A DNA stretch of 64,000 nucleotides from CAZICM01 sp964537685 (GCA_964537685.1 CAZICM010000009.1:155931-219930); one strand, 5' to 3'. Positions 16,736-26,198 are shown, counted from the stretch's first letter. Notes: generated by a model from the letters alone, not told the origin. A program made the numbers and translations.

Positions 16736-17670
16736 GCGACCCAACTCCATGCCGATGCAGGCCGCAGTTCCATGCAGGCTTCGCCCGCGGAAAGCACATC
16801 CCGCAGCGCCGCCGCAAAGGCTCCCGCCGAAGGGAATCGCCGATCGGGCTCTTTGCGCAGCGCCCGCTCGACCACATGCGATAAAGCCGGCCTGATCCTG
16901 ACAAATTGCGTGAGCGGAGGAGGCCGTTCAAACAAGTGGGCGCGCATGCTTTCTTCGGTAGTCCGCGCATCAAAAGGACTTCGCCCGCACAGCGCTTCAT
17001 ACAAAACCAGGCCCGCTCCATACACATCGGTGCGGGCGTCCACGCGGCCTCCCAAGATTTGCTCGGGCGACCAGTATTTAGGTGTGCCGATCACATGAGC
17101 GCCCGTCGTCGCCGAGCTTGTTTCCCGGTGTATTTTGGCGATTCCAAAATCCAAAACGACGGCCCGCTCTTCACCGAGCACGGCGCCGTTGCCGCACAAG
17201 AACACATGGCTGGGCTTTATATCGCGGTGAACAATGCCAGCCCGGTGCGCAGCATCGAGACCATCGAGCAGACCTAAAAACAGCGAACAGCACAGCAGCG
17301 GCGCAACCCTGCTCTCTTGATCCAAACGGCGGCGCAAAGAACGGCCAAACAGACGCTCCATCACCAAATAAGGCCGGCCATCCGCCGTGATGCCCGAGCC
17401 ATACACATTCACGAGATTGGAATGGCAAAGGCTCGATAAAACCCGGCCCGCAAGCGCAAGCCGAAAGGCCGAATCAGGCCCCATGCCCTTGGTTTTTAAG
17501 AGTTTGAGCGCCCGGACTTCCCCCGTTTGTCCGCGCACTTCAAACACATCCGACAAAGATCCGCCGCCCAAGCGCCGCATCGCCCGGTAAGGCGTGCCAG
17601 CCAATACCCCTTGATCCAGCGGACAAACATCTGCATCCCGGCGTTTGCCGGCTTCTGTGTGTATTCGCAT
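16732..17670 (-). CDS. Ser/Thr protein kinase with altered catalytic loop
   Basis: A 312-residue protein made almost entirely of a kinase domain: glycine loop LGGGSLSDVF, Lys in RALKLLK, HRDIKPSHV, LDFGIAK and WSPEQ. The Asn that normally follows the catalytic loop Lys by three residues (HRDxKxxN) is His here, which should weaken the second metal site, so activity is uncertain. AAGGGC sits a few bases before the ATG. It is the first gene of the two-kinase operon. There is no sensor or membrane segment, so regulation must come from partners or phosphorylation. Confidence 0.85.
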   Translation of the reverse strand: MRIHTEAGKRRDADVCPLDQGVLAGTPYRAMRRLGGGSLSDVFEVRGQTGEVRALKLLKTKGMGPDSAFRLALAGRVLSSLCHSNLVNVYGSGITADGRPYLVMERLFGRSLRRRLDQESRVAPLLCCSLFLGLLDGLDAAHRAGIVHRDIKPSHVFLCGNGAVLGEERAVVLDFGIAKIHRETSSATTGAHVIGTPKYWSPEQILGGRVDARTDVYGAGLVLYEALCGRSPFDARTTEESMRAHLFERPPPLTQFVRIRPALSHVVERALRKEPDRRFPSAGAFAAALRDVLSAGEACMELRPASAWSWVA

Positions 17671-17873
17671 TGCCCTTAAACAGAAATCGAATCCACACGA
17701 GCCGAAGTTGCGTGCCGCCGGCCTTTTTTGTTGAGTCCACCCAAAATAAGTAGGCGCCTATCCTACAAGGGTTTTAGATGGCCGAGACCAATGAAATTAA
17801 ATATTTTTATAATGAAATTGAATTGATTTAGAAAAGAAATCGAAAAGAAATCGAAAAGATAGCCGAGCAATGA
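17671..17873. other. AT-rich intergenic stretch
   Basis: Between the kinase start and the end of the CcmE gene. About 17785-17865 is much richer in A and T than its surroundings and contains two copies of AAAAGAAATCG in tandem. No gene is seen; it may hold the kinase promoter. Confidence 0.4.
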
Positions 17874-18458
17874 TTAATTAATGGGCAAATCGCCTGGCTT
17901 TTGAGAATCCTGCTGCATTTGATGGGTGGACGGATCGTATTTCGAGGTGCATTTCGCCATGACCAGCGTGGCGTCGAAACTACCTTCCGAATTGAGCGTC
18001 CCCTCGACCGTTACTTGCACACCACCCGCGGGCACATCGCGGAAGGTATCTGGAATCACGCATTGCGCATAACGGACAGGCAGCGCGCGGCTTTTGTCTT
18101 TATCCGCGCCCACCATCGAAAAACGGTACTCGCAAGGCTGATCGCGCTTTTGAAGCGAACCCGGCGAAAGCTCGCCCTCGACCCTCACTTTGCGGCCCGT
18201 CAATTTGTCTTTTTGGGCCAGCAACTGATCGACAGGCGTTGCATAAATCGCCGCCTCTTTAAAACCCACCATCACCAGCGAAACCACCGCGCCCACCATC
18301 ACGAGCAGCGTAATCAAGAGACCCAAATTCCGCTTGGGCGAAGGGCGATCGCCTTGCTCCTTCGGCTTGGCAACGCCGGAAACCGACACGGGCTCCTTGT
18401 CCGCATCGTCTGTTTCTTTTAAGGCGTTGGCCAATTCGTCATCGAGTTTTTTGCTCAT
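17874..18458 (-). CDS. ccmE: CcmE-like heme chaperone of the CxxxY type
   Basis: A 194-residue protein with a cytosolic acidic N-terminus, one membrane helix (about residues 45-66) and a periplasmic OB-fold-like domain: VRVEGELSPGSL, then IPDTFRDV and VEGTLNSEGSF. CcmE carries heme to apocytochromes c. The canonical heme-binding His is Cys170 here, followed by Tyr174, giving the CxxxY motif known from archaeal and Desulfovibrio CcmE. GAGGACCTT precedes the chosen ATG at 18458; 18479 is a weaker start. Other ccm genes are not adjacent, although a pentaheme cytochrome lies 5 kb away. Confidence 0.75.
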   Translation of the reverse strand: MSKKLDDELANALKETDDADKEPVSVSGVAKPKEQGDRPSPKRNLGLLITLLVMVGAVVSLVMVGFKEAAIYATPVDQLLAQKDKLTGRKVRVEGELSPGSLQKRDQPCEYRFSMVGADKDKSRALPVRYAQCVIPDTFRDVPAGGVQVTVEGTLNSEGSFDATLVMAKCTSKYDPSTHQMQQDSQKPGDLPIN

Positions 18459-18534
18459 AAGGTCCTCAATCGAATGCAAATGCCATGTATAGAGAGCATT
18501 CGAAGCTGAATCCAGTGCCCGTGGTTTTTAAGCG

Positions 18535-21500
18535 ATGATTTATCGTAGACCAACCCGCGACCATGCCCAAGCCGCTCGATGGATTTTATCTGCGAAGTGC
18601 CGTGTTTTGGTGTTGTGTCCGCTATTTTTCGCGCCGGCCGCTTGCACGGGAGCATCGCCCGATTCCGCCCATTCGCCCAAGGCTTCCGCGCCCAGCGCTT
18701 CTGTTTCAGGCTCTTCGCGCGCATCTGCTTCCGCGTCTGTGCCATCGAGTCCGTCGGTATTGGCCTCGTCCTCGTTCTCGTCTGTACCCGCCGCCGCTCA
18801 GCTTTCTCCGCCTCCTCCCTTGCCAGGCCGAATCCGTTTGGGAGATGCGCCGATTGAATATTTAGAACCTTCGATTGAATCTATTCCCGGCGCTCAATCC
18901 ATTCTATTGATTTCTCAGCATTCAAATGAGCCTGTTGCCTTTGCCCGGCGTTATGGGGCCGAGGGATGGGGACAATTGCTTCGGATTGAAGATGAATTTA
19001 TTCTTGGTGCATTCGATATTAAAATCGACGAGGCTCCTGGCTTTGCCCTGCTGAGCTCGACCGGGAAGGAGATTTGCATTTCCTCCTATGAAATAAGGGC
19101 GGACAAGCCAAAACGCCGGGAATGCCATGCGTTGTCACCGGCCTTTGTGGTTCAAATTGGACAAGAAATAGCCTCGATCGAAAGCGTTATTGAAAAGGCG
19201 CCCGAGCCTGCCGGAGCAAAAAGCAAAAGCGCGCCTCAAAAAAGCCCCTCAAAAAAGGCGGCGCCCAAAACGCAGAAGAAAGCCGCGCCTAAATCGAAAA
19301 AGCCTGCGCCAAGCGCCAAAACGCAAAAGAAAAATAAAAAGAAAAACAGCCCCTCAAAAAAGAAAGAGATAGCTTCAAAACCGGCACCAAAACGAAAAGA
19401 ATTTATAAATATTCGATTCAGGTTTCTCACAGGGGATGGGCAAGGCAATACAGATGGCATTGCCAGCGGACTTCGTTTTCAAAAGCCCATGGATGGAATG
19501 GGTTTGATTGATGCGCAGGGAAAAGCCAAAGGCGTAGATTTGATATGGTACGAGCCCGCGGAAAAGCCCATAGCGCAACCCAAAAGCACAATGGGCCGGG
19601 TGAAAATCATGGGCGGCTCGCTCTTGGCGGATGGGCATCTGGACGCCAATTCGATGGTGCCTGTGGTCGAGGGCGATTTAGAATACGGCGGAATGGTTGG
19701 CCATCACGGCGCGCGCTTGTATGTGACGCCTGCGGGAACGGCTTTTGTAGGATTGACAGGGCGTCCGGGCGCGTGTGAATCCGTTCGTATTGCTCCGGGT
19801 TTGTCTTTGATTCATCCCAATCCGGCGGCGTGTTCGGCGGCGCCCGAGCGAATGGTGGAGTTTTTAGGATCGCCTTCCCAGGCCGAGATTTCGGTCTTTC
19901 AAAAGGTATTGGAACAAGAGCCTGTGCGGCGTTTTGCCCAGCCCCGTTTCGATCCTGGGCTTGTGGCGTGGGCGGGTGCGCATGGATTGTTTATGAGCTC
20001 TAAAAAGGGCAATACCAACGAATGGGTACACGGAATTTCCCGCGCCGATGGCAGCGCGTTGTCGATGGATCAGCCTTTTGCCGCGCGCCGTTCGAGGCTT
20101 TCATGGGCAGCGCTGTCAGAAGACAATGCGCTTGCGATGCTGTCGGGGAAACCGGTTTTAATCGATGCCCAGGGAAAAATAAATACCATCGAATTGCCTG
20201 AACAAGCGCCTTCTAAACCTTCGCCTGGAACGGTTCCGCCCTATCCGCTGAAAACACCCGAAGACCCAGCCATTGACCGAAAACACGCGGCGAAAATACA
20301 AAATGCGTGGTTTTATGCGCGGGGTGATGTTCAGCGCCTTTGGCCTTCGGTTTTGGATATTGCCGATTTAAAAGGCCGCGCTCATCCCGATACAACCGTA
20401 TTGGTGGGCGGAAAAGAATCGGGATTGTGGCTTGAGCTGATCGGATTGCAACTAAAACGATATTCTATAAATTCTGATGGGATTGTAAAAGCTTTGGATG
20501 CGGGAGGCCATTTAAAATCGCCGGTGCGCGCTGGATTTGATGCGGTGGACAGGGCATCCGGCGGAGCCATTATCGCGGGGGTGAGCGCCGAGAATCCCAA
20601 TCAAATGGTGGCGTTTTCAATCGATGCCCATGGGAAGCCGGGTAAAATCTTTAAGGTTCCGCTGAAGATTAAAGAGGGAGAGCTTTTGGTGCGGCTGAGC
20701 CCATTGCCTAAGGGAGGTGCAGTTCTATCGGATATGCGGCGAACACAGGCTATATGGCTGGATGACGATGGAAAGCCCACCGCTTCCCTGACTTGGCCGA
20801 AGAATGAAGCTGTTGCCGGTGATCCCCGGAATCAAAATCATTGTTTACATGGTCAATCCGCAAAAATGTATTGGCCATCTCCCACGCCTGGTGTGATAGC
20901 GAAACTGCCTGGATTTTCGGTGCCGGGTACATGTGTGGTGGGCGAGCCGCGGTGGTCGGCGGATGCTCAAACCCTGCATTGGGTGGGCAGCTTTGAGCGG
21001 GGAATGGATTCGGTGGCCGAGCTGGGATCGATTTCGGTGCCTGCGTTCGACGCCCTGCCTGAATCGAAGCGGGATGAGGCGAAAGGCAGTGCGCCTATGC
21101 TTTCGCCTTCGGCAAATGCGGCGTCCTGTCCTCCCGATATGGTTTCTATTGCGGGTAAATATTGTATTGACCGCTTTGAGGCTATGCTGGCCGATCAAGA
21201 AACGGGGGAAGTGTTTTCGCCGGATTATCCGACAACACCAAAAACACTAGAGTATATTTTATCAGAATGGTCGATGGGTCGGTCACGGGTGGGGAATGCG
21301 CATGCTCGGGCAATGCCCTTGCCCTTTTTGGCGAGATGGCAGCGGGGAAGGAGCGCGCAGGTGGTGGCGGTATCGAGGATGGGAGCGCGGCCCAATGGGT
21401 ATGTGACGGGATTGGTGGCGGAGAGCGCGTGTGCGGCGGCAGGGAAGAGGCTGTGCACGCTGGATGAGTTTGTGACGGCATGCCGGGGGGAAAACGACAC

Positions 21501-21876
21501 ATTGTTTCCCTATGGGGATAGTTATGAAGAGGGGGTATGCAATGTATTTCGGGAGGATCATCCTGCGGCGATTTTGCATGGAAATGCGTCGGTTGGGCAT
21601 TTAGATCCCCGTTTAAACCGGGTGGAGAGCGCGGAGGGGCCTTTGTTTAGGGAGACGGGGGCGACTCCGGCTTGTAGGAGTGTTTGGGGGAATGATGCCG
21701 TATATGATATGGTAGGGAATGTGGATGAGTGGGTCGATGAAGAAGGGGGAGCGTTTGCGGGCGGATTTTATGCGCGTTCGACGAGGGCGGGGTGTGAGGC
21801 GCTGATTACGGCGCATCCAAAGGCGTATTTGGATTATTCGACGGGTGTGAGGTGTTGTAAAAATGCCGCTCGATAA
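18535..21876 (+). CDS. Large lipoprotein with C-terminal FGE/sulfatase-modifying-factor domain
   Basis: A 1113-residue protein. Its signal peptide has a long n-region and a lipobox (FAPAAC, Cys37), followed by a Ser/Ala/Pro linker. Around residues 220-285 lies a Lys-rich tract (KKAAPKTQKK and similar). The middle ~500 residues look like repeated beta strands, perhaps a propeller. The last ~230 residues form a formylglycine-generating-enzyme-type domain: MVSIAGKYCIDRFE, GKRLCTLDEFVTAC, MVGNVDEWVD and GVRCC. In bacteria this fold is also used for binding, so enzymatic activity is not assured. It diverges from ccmE across 76 bp. Confidence 0.75.
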   Translation: MIYRRPTRDHAQAARWILSAKCRVLVLCPLFFAPAACTGASPDSAHSPKASAPSASVSGSSRASASASVPSSPSVLASSSFSSVPAAAQLSPPPPLPGRIRLGDAPIEYLEPSIESIPGAQSILLISQHSNEPVAFARRYGAEGWGQLLRIEDEFILGAFDIKIDEAPGFALLSSTGKEICISSYEIRADKPKRRECHALSPAFVVQIGQEIASIESVIEKAPEPAGAKSKSAPQKSPSKKAAPKTQKKAAPKSKKPAPSAKTQKKNKKKNSPSKKKEIASKPAPKRKEFINIRFRFLTGDGQGNTDGIASGLRFQKPMDGMGLIDAQGKAKGVDLIWYEPAEKPIAQPKSTMGRVKIMGGSLLADGHLDANSMVPVVEGDLEYGGMVGHHGARLYVTPAGTAFVGLTGRPGACESVRIAPGLSLIHPNPAACSAAPERMVEFLGSPSQAEISVFQKVLEQEPVRRFAQPRFDPGLVAWAGAHGLFMSSKKGNTNEWVHGISRADGSALSMDQPFAARRSRLSWAALSEDNALAMLSGKPVLIDAQGKINTIELPEQAPSKPSPGTVPPYPLKTPEDPAIDRKHAAKIQNAWFYARGDVQRLWPSVLDIADLKGRAHPDTTVLVGGKESGLWLELIGLQLKRYSINSDGIVKALDAGGHLKSPVRAGFDAVDRASGGAIIAGVSAENPNQMVAFSIDAHGKPGKIFKVPLKIKEGELLVRLSPLPKGGAVLSDMRRTQAIWLDDDGKPTASLTWPKNEAVAGDPRNQNHCLHGQSAKMYWPSPTPGVIAKLPGFSVPGTCVVGEPRWSADAQTLHWVGSFERGMDSVAELGSISVPAFDALPESKRDEAKGSAPMLSPSANAASCPPDMVSIAGKYCIDRFEAMLADQETGEVFSPDYPTTPKTLEYILSEWSMGRSRVGNAHARAMPLPFLARWQRGRSAQVVAVSRMGARPNGYVTGLVAESACAAAGKRLCTLDEFVTACRGENDTLFPYGDSYEEGVCNVFREDHPAAILHGNASVGHLDPRLNRVESAEGPLFRETGATPACRSVWGNDAVYDMVGNVDEWVDEEGGAFAGGFYARSTRAGCEALITAHPKAYLDYSTGVRCCKNAAR

Positions 21877-21880
21877 GGAT

Positions 21881-22080
21881 TTAGGGATTTTGAATTTCGG
21901 GCCACGAAGCGAAATGATTGATGTATTCTTGAAAGCTCTGGCTCTTATAGTTGGCATCCTGCGGGGAGAAGATAGTCGTTCTTTGCTGAGCGGATATAGC
22001 ATGAAAACGCAGCCGTCCGATTGTTTGCCAATATCGATGCGGATGGGCTCGCGCGTGTTGGTAGGCATGTGTTTGGCCAT
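21881..22080 (-). pseudogene. Small gene interrupted by an apparent frameshift
   Basis: From the ATG at 22080, preceded by GGAGAACAACC, the first ~35 residues read like protein (EPIRIDIGKQSDGCVFMLY). After about 21970 the frame becomes Arg-rich and unconvincing. A second frame from there gives FSPQDANYKSQSF and INHFASWPEIQNP, ending in TAA at 21881. Joined, they make a ~65-residue soluble protein. Either one base is missing in the assembly near the TCTTCTCCCC run or the gene is broken. No family recognised. Confidence 0.4.
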
Positions 22081-22200
22081 GGTTGTTCTCCTGCGTGTTG
22101 TCCAGAAGGTTCACGCAAACACGTATCGCTAAGCTGTTCGATTGTCAACGCACCGATGATCCCCTTGCAATTGTCATGAACACTCGGCGATAATCCCGCC

Positions 22201-23925
22201 ATGCACAAAAAACGCCTGCCCGCCATCCTCGCTTTATCGCTTTCCGCAGCCTCTTTTGGCCTTGCAGCCGCTCCTTCCGATGCCCGCGCGTTCTGCGGCT
22301 TTTATGTCGCCGGCGCCGATCAAAAACTATTCAACAATGCAACGATGGTTGTGATGATGCGCGATGGCACAAGAACCGTGCTGTCCATGCAAAATAATTA
22401 TCAAGGGCCGCCCCAAAACTTTGCCATGGTCGTGCCCGTGCCCGTCGTTCTTCAGCAGGAAAATGTTAAAACTTTGCCCAGGGAAATCTTCGACCGGGTC
22501 GATAAATTGGCCGCTCCGCGATTGGTCGAATATTGGGAGGTCGATCCTTGTGAGGCTGGAGCTCGGGGCCGTCAATCGAGAGCCCCAGGTGGCGCGCCCC
22601 GCCCAATGTCGGCGGCAAAGGCGGCTCCCGCGGCAGAGTTGGGCGTTACGATCGAAGCCCAGTTTACCGTCGGTGAATATGAAGTCGTTATTCTTTCTGC
22701 GACGGATTCGGCCGGCCTTGAGATTTGGCTCAAGCAAAATAATTATAAAATCCCCGATGGCGCGGAGCCTTTGTTAAAACCTTATGTGCAGGCCGGCTCA
22801 AAATTCTTTGTGGCCAAAGTCGATACCTCGAAAGTGCAGTTTAAAGACGGTATGGCTATGCTTTCGCCGCTGCGATTTCATTATGATACCGATTCCTTTC
22901 AGTTGCCTGTGCGCTTGGGTCTGGTGAATTCTTCGGGTACCCAGGATTTGATTGTTCATATCTTGGCGAAGCAAAAACGCTATGAAGTCGCAAATTATAA
23001 AAATGTGACGATTCCAACGAATCTCGATGTCGATGAACAGGCCCGCGATCAGTTTGGTGCCTTTTATGCGGCGCTTTTCGATAGAACGCTCGAAGAAAAT
23101 CCAGGCAGCGTGATTACCGAGTATTCTTGGGATGCGTCAAGCTGCGATCCTTGCCCTTCGCCCGCGCTGAGTCCCGCCGAGCTGTTGACCTTGGGCGCCG
23201 ATGTGCTGCCCAGCGCCGAGAAAAATGAGGACGATGTGGCCCCGCCTCCGCCTATGCCGCCTGGGGGTATGACACCTTCGAAACCAGGTCCGGCACCGGG
23301 CGGCGCGGCGAGGCCAAGGGTGTGGAACCGCGGTAATTTGCAGAGTTTTGTGTTGACGCGCTTGCATGCCCGCTATGGAAAGAATTCGCTGGGCGAGGAT
23401 TTGGTCTTTCGCGAGGCGCCTGCTATCGCCGGAGGACGGGAGTTTCGGGGCGCGGGCGGGAAGCTTGAAAAAGGCTCCAGCAATCAGGGTTCCGTGAATA
23501 ATTTCCAGGGCCGTTATGCGATTCGCCATCCTTGGACGGGGCCGATTAAATGCGATAATCCTGTGCGGGGAATTTGGGGTGGTCCGCCCCATACGGATGA
23601 TGTAAGTCCTGGGGCAAAGGCCGCGCAGAATTTAGCCTTTGCGCCCAGGGGAAAGATTGCGCTGGCTTCTTTTGTGAAAGAGGATGTGCCGGAAATTAAA
23701 ATTCAAAGCACCAGTAAGCTTGGAGATCCGAAGCCCTCGCCCCTGCCCGGTCCCCAAGAGATCAAGTCGCCCGGTTCTTCTTCCACAGGATGCGGAGCCT
23801 GTGAAGTGGGAAGGCCCAATTCAAGCGATTCATCTGGATATATAATGCATTCCATTTCAATCGCATTGTTAAGTGTATTGCGTGTATTGAAGCGCGGGCG
23901 CCGTTCATCGCCGGAAAGCCGGTAA
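22201..23925 (+). CDS. DUF2330 protein with MYXO-CTERM-like tail
   Basis: A 574-residue exported protein. A signal peptide ending in DARA precedes the DUF2330 hallmark FCGFYVAGAD, with NFAMVVPVPVV and LVEYWEVDPC further on. Pro/Gly-rich linkers follow near residues 345-375. The C-terminus has GCGACEVG, a hydrophobic stretch (ISIALLSVLRVL) and a basic end (KRGRR), matching the Cys-helix-Arg layout of MYXO-CTERM sorting tails known from Myxococcota; such proteins are thought to be processed and surface-anchored. The function of DUF2330 is unknown. The cytochrome gene follows by 12 bp and is probably in the same transcript. Confidence 0.8.
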   Translation: MHKKRLPAILALSLSAASFGLAAAPSDARAFCGFYVAGADQKLFNNATMVVMMRDGTRTVLSMQNNYQGPPQNFAMVVPVPVVLQQENVKTLPREIFDRVDKLAAPRLVEYWEVDPCEAGARGRQSRAPGGAPRPMSAAKAAPAAELGVTIEAQFTVGEYEVVILSATDSAGLEIWLKQNNYKIPDGAEPLLKPYVQAGSKFFVAKVDTSKVQFKDGMAMLSPLRFHYDTDSFQLPVRLGLVNSSGTQDLIVHILAKQKRYEVANYKNVTIPTNLDVDEQARDQFGAFYAALFDRTLEENPGSVITEYSWDASSCDPCPSPALSPAELLTLGADVLPSAEKNEDDVAPPPPMPPGGMTPSKPGPAPGGAARPRVWNRGNLQSFVLTRLHARYGKNSLGEDLVFREAPAIAGGREFRGAGGKLEKGSSNQGSVNNFQGRYAIRHPWTGPIKCDNPVRGIWGGPPHTDDVSPGAKAAQNLAFAPRGKIALASFVKEDVPEIKIQSTSKLGDPKPSPLPGPQEIKSPGSSSTGCGACEVGRPNSSDSSGYIMHSISIALLSVLRVLKRGRRSSPESR

Positions 23926-23937
23926 GAGAGATCGTAT

Positions 23938-26178
23938 ATGCAAACGACTTCGATCTTGAGCGGAACGCTTGTTGCGGTGGCCGTGGTTGGATGTGGAACA
24001 CCGCCATCGGCGCCTTCTTCACAGGCTTCGTCCGATAAAAATACGGCGCCTTCCGATTCTTCGGCCGCGCCCGTGATTGCCGAGGCCATTTTGCCCAAGA
24101 GACCCGACGATTTCGCGCCTTCTCAAATGCTTCTCTCGGGAAAAAGAGCGCTGACAGGCAAGGATGTCGTCGATGTCGATCGCTGTGAGCCTTGTCATGC
24201 CGATGTGGTGGCTCAGTGGAAATCGAGCGTCCATTCGTTCGCGTCGTTTAACAATCCGGTCTATCGTTATTCTGTAGAGCGTTTCCGGGCCGATCGAAAT
24301 CCCAAAGCCAGCCGTTTTTGCGGGGGATGTCACGATATCGCGCTGATGGTCGATGGCGCGATGGATGAGGCCGAGATTCAGCCCGCCGATTATCGCGCCC
24401 ACGCGGGTGTGAGCTGTATGAGCTGTCATAGCGTGGAGAGTGTGAGGCCCGATGGAAATGGGAGTTATACGCTGACGACCGAGCCTTTGCCTCTTCCCGA
24501 GTCGGGTAATGCCCAAAGTTTAAAGGCTCATATCGAAAGGGCCGCGCAGCCCGCTTTAAAGTCGGCCGGTCTGTGTATTTCGTGTCACCGGGCGTTTCTT
24601 AATGAAGGTACTGGCAATAAACACCATTTAATTGGCCAGGATGATGGCACGCCCTGGCAGCGATCGGTGTACGCGGGTTCTAAAATTCATCGGATTGATG
24701 ATCAATCTGTTGAAAATGAAGAAAAATCGTGCCGGCAGTGTCATATGCCGATGGAGAACGCGCCTTTGGGCGATGTGGCGGCGACGCGGGAGCAGCAGGG
24801 GAAGGTGGCCTCGCACCGTTTTGCGGGAGCGCATACGTGGCTGGCTTCGATGCGGGGCGATGCCGAGCAGTTGAAATGGACGCGCGCGATGCTCGAGGGG
24901 GCCGCGAGTTTGGATATCGCCGTGGCGACTTTTGGGGATGGGCGGCGTCATTTGCCCGCGGATGGTGCGCCTTTGAAGGCTGGGGAGCGGGTCACGCTGG
25001 ATGTGGTGGTGCGCAATGTGAGGGTGGGGCACCGCTTTCCAGGCGGTGTGATGGATGCCCAGGATGTGTGGATCGAAATTGTGGTGAGCGATGCGAAGGG
25101 TAAAACCGTCGCGGAAGCAGGGCTTTTGCACGAGAAGTCAGGGGCCGATCCGAGCGCGCACCGGCTGTTGGTGATGCAGGCCGGCGATGATGGAAAACCC
25201 TTGTTTGAAAGGCAAACGCATTTATTCCGGGCGCCGGTCTTTAATTCAACCGTATTGCCTCGGGATGCGGCTGTCGTGCAATATGGATTTGAAGTGCCGG
25301 CTTCGCTTTCGGCAGATCGGCTTCCGCTGCGGGCCGTGGCAAGGCTTCGTCACCGGACGCGCAATCTCGATGTGTTTGCGGCGGCTTGTAAAGATGCCCG
25401 ATCGGCGCGGGGGCTGAAGTTTAGGGCGGTTTCGCCCCGTTCCGATCTCGATCCGTGTGCGGCTCAGCCGGTGACGGAAATTGCCCGGTCCGAGGCGGCG
25501 CTGGGCGCGCAGGCCGCGGGCGATGCTTTAAAAAGGCCGCTTTGGAAGCGGATGTACGAGCATGGCTTGGGGATGCTGTCGGCGCTGCAGGAACGGCTGG
25601 ATGAAGGGCGGCCGAGTTTGATGCTGGCTCTTTCAGAGCTTTCGGCTCAGGGCGCGGCGGCCGATAAGGCGATGGTGATGAGCGCTCTGGCCGAGCTTGC
25701 GGCGCGCCAAGGGCGTGTCGATGAGGCGATGGACTGGCTCGAGAAGGTGGAGCAGCTTTTGCCTTCGCATCCTGCGGCGGCGTATACGCGGGGAAAGGCG
25801 CATGCGCTGGTGTGGCGCTGGCCGGATGCGGCGCGCTTTTTGGGGCCTGTGGCGTCGGCGGCGCCCGGGGATGACAGCATTTGGGCGGCGCTTGCGGTGG
25901 CGCGGGGAAGCGCGGGCGATGATGCGGGTGCGTTGGGGGCCGCCGTTTCGGGGCTGAAGATTCAGCCTAGGGATCAAGACATGCTGAGGGTGCAGGCGCT
26001 TTCGCTGTCGCGTTTGCAGGTTTCGGAGTCCGCGCGGGAGGCGGCGTTTGAAGCGTGGCGCGGCGTTCAGACGGCGGATGAAATTCCCTATGTAAAAGGG
26101 CGCTGCAGCATGACGGTGCCGGGCTGTGCAAATGAGCGCAATCCGGTGCATCTGCATTGGATGCGATCCGCGCCCTAA
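23938..26178 (+). CDS. Pentaheme c-type cytochrome lipoprotein with TPR-like C-terminus
   Basis: A 746-residue protein with a short signal and a Cys (VVGCG) likely to be lipidated. Five CxxCH heme sites occur in the first ~275 residues: CEPCH, CGGCH, CMSCH, CISCH and CRQCH. The set resembles cytochrome c554-like multiheme proteins. A middle domain (VTLDVVVRNVRVGHRFPGG) is beta-rich. The last ~200 residues are Ala/Leu helices in TPR style (AELAARQGRVDEAMDWLEKVEQLLP). It probably carries electrons outside the inner membrane; the acceptor is unknown. AAGAGAG precedes the ATG. Maturation would need a Ccm system, for which the CcmE gene at 17.9 kb is circumstantial support. Confidence 0.8.
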   Translation: MQTTSILSGTLVAVAVVGCGTPPSAPSSQASSDKNTAPSDSSAAPVIAEAILPKRPDDFAPSQMLLSGKRALTGKDVVDVDRCEPCHADVVAQWKSSVHSFASFNNPVYRYSVERFRADRNPKASRFCGGCHDIALMVDGAMDEAEIQPADYRAHAGVSCMSCHSVESVRPDGNGSYTLTTEPLPLPESGNAQSLKAHIERAAQPALKSAGLCISCHRAFLNEGTGNKHHLIGQDDGTPWQRSVYAGSKIHRIDDQSVENEEKSCRQCHMPMENAPLGDVAATREQQGKVASHRFAGAHTWLASMRGDAEQLKWTRAMLEGAASLDIAVATFGDGRRHLPADGAPLKAGERVTLDVVVRNVRVGHRFPGGVMDAQDVWIEIVVSDAKGKTVAEAGLLHEKSGADPSAHRLLVMQAGDDGKPLFERQTHLFRAPVFNSTVLPRDAAVVQYGFEVPASLSADRLPLRAVARLRHRTRNLDVFAAACKDARSARGLKFRAVSPRSDLDPCAAQPVTEIARSEAALGAQAAGDALKRPLWKRMYEHGLGMLSALQERLDEGRPSLMLALSELSAQGAAADKAMVMSALAELAARQGRVDEAMDWLEKVEQLLPSHPAAAYTRGKAHALVWRWPDAARFLGPVASAAPGDDSIWAALAVARGSAGDDAGALGAAVSGLKIQPRDQDMLRVQALSLSRLQVSESAREAAFEAWRGVQTADEIPYVKGRCSMTVPGCANERNPVHLHWMRSAP

Positions 26179-26198
26179 CAATGATAGTGTGCCCCTCT

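Noticed and set aside
24628..25131. Open frame on the minus strand inside the cytochrome gene
   Set aside because: Translation is His/Arg/Pro-rich, typical of the antisense of a GC-rich coding region, and the opposite frame has five heme motifs.
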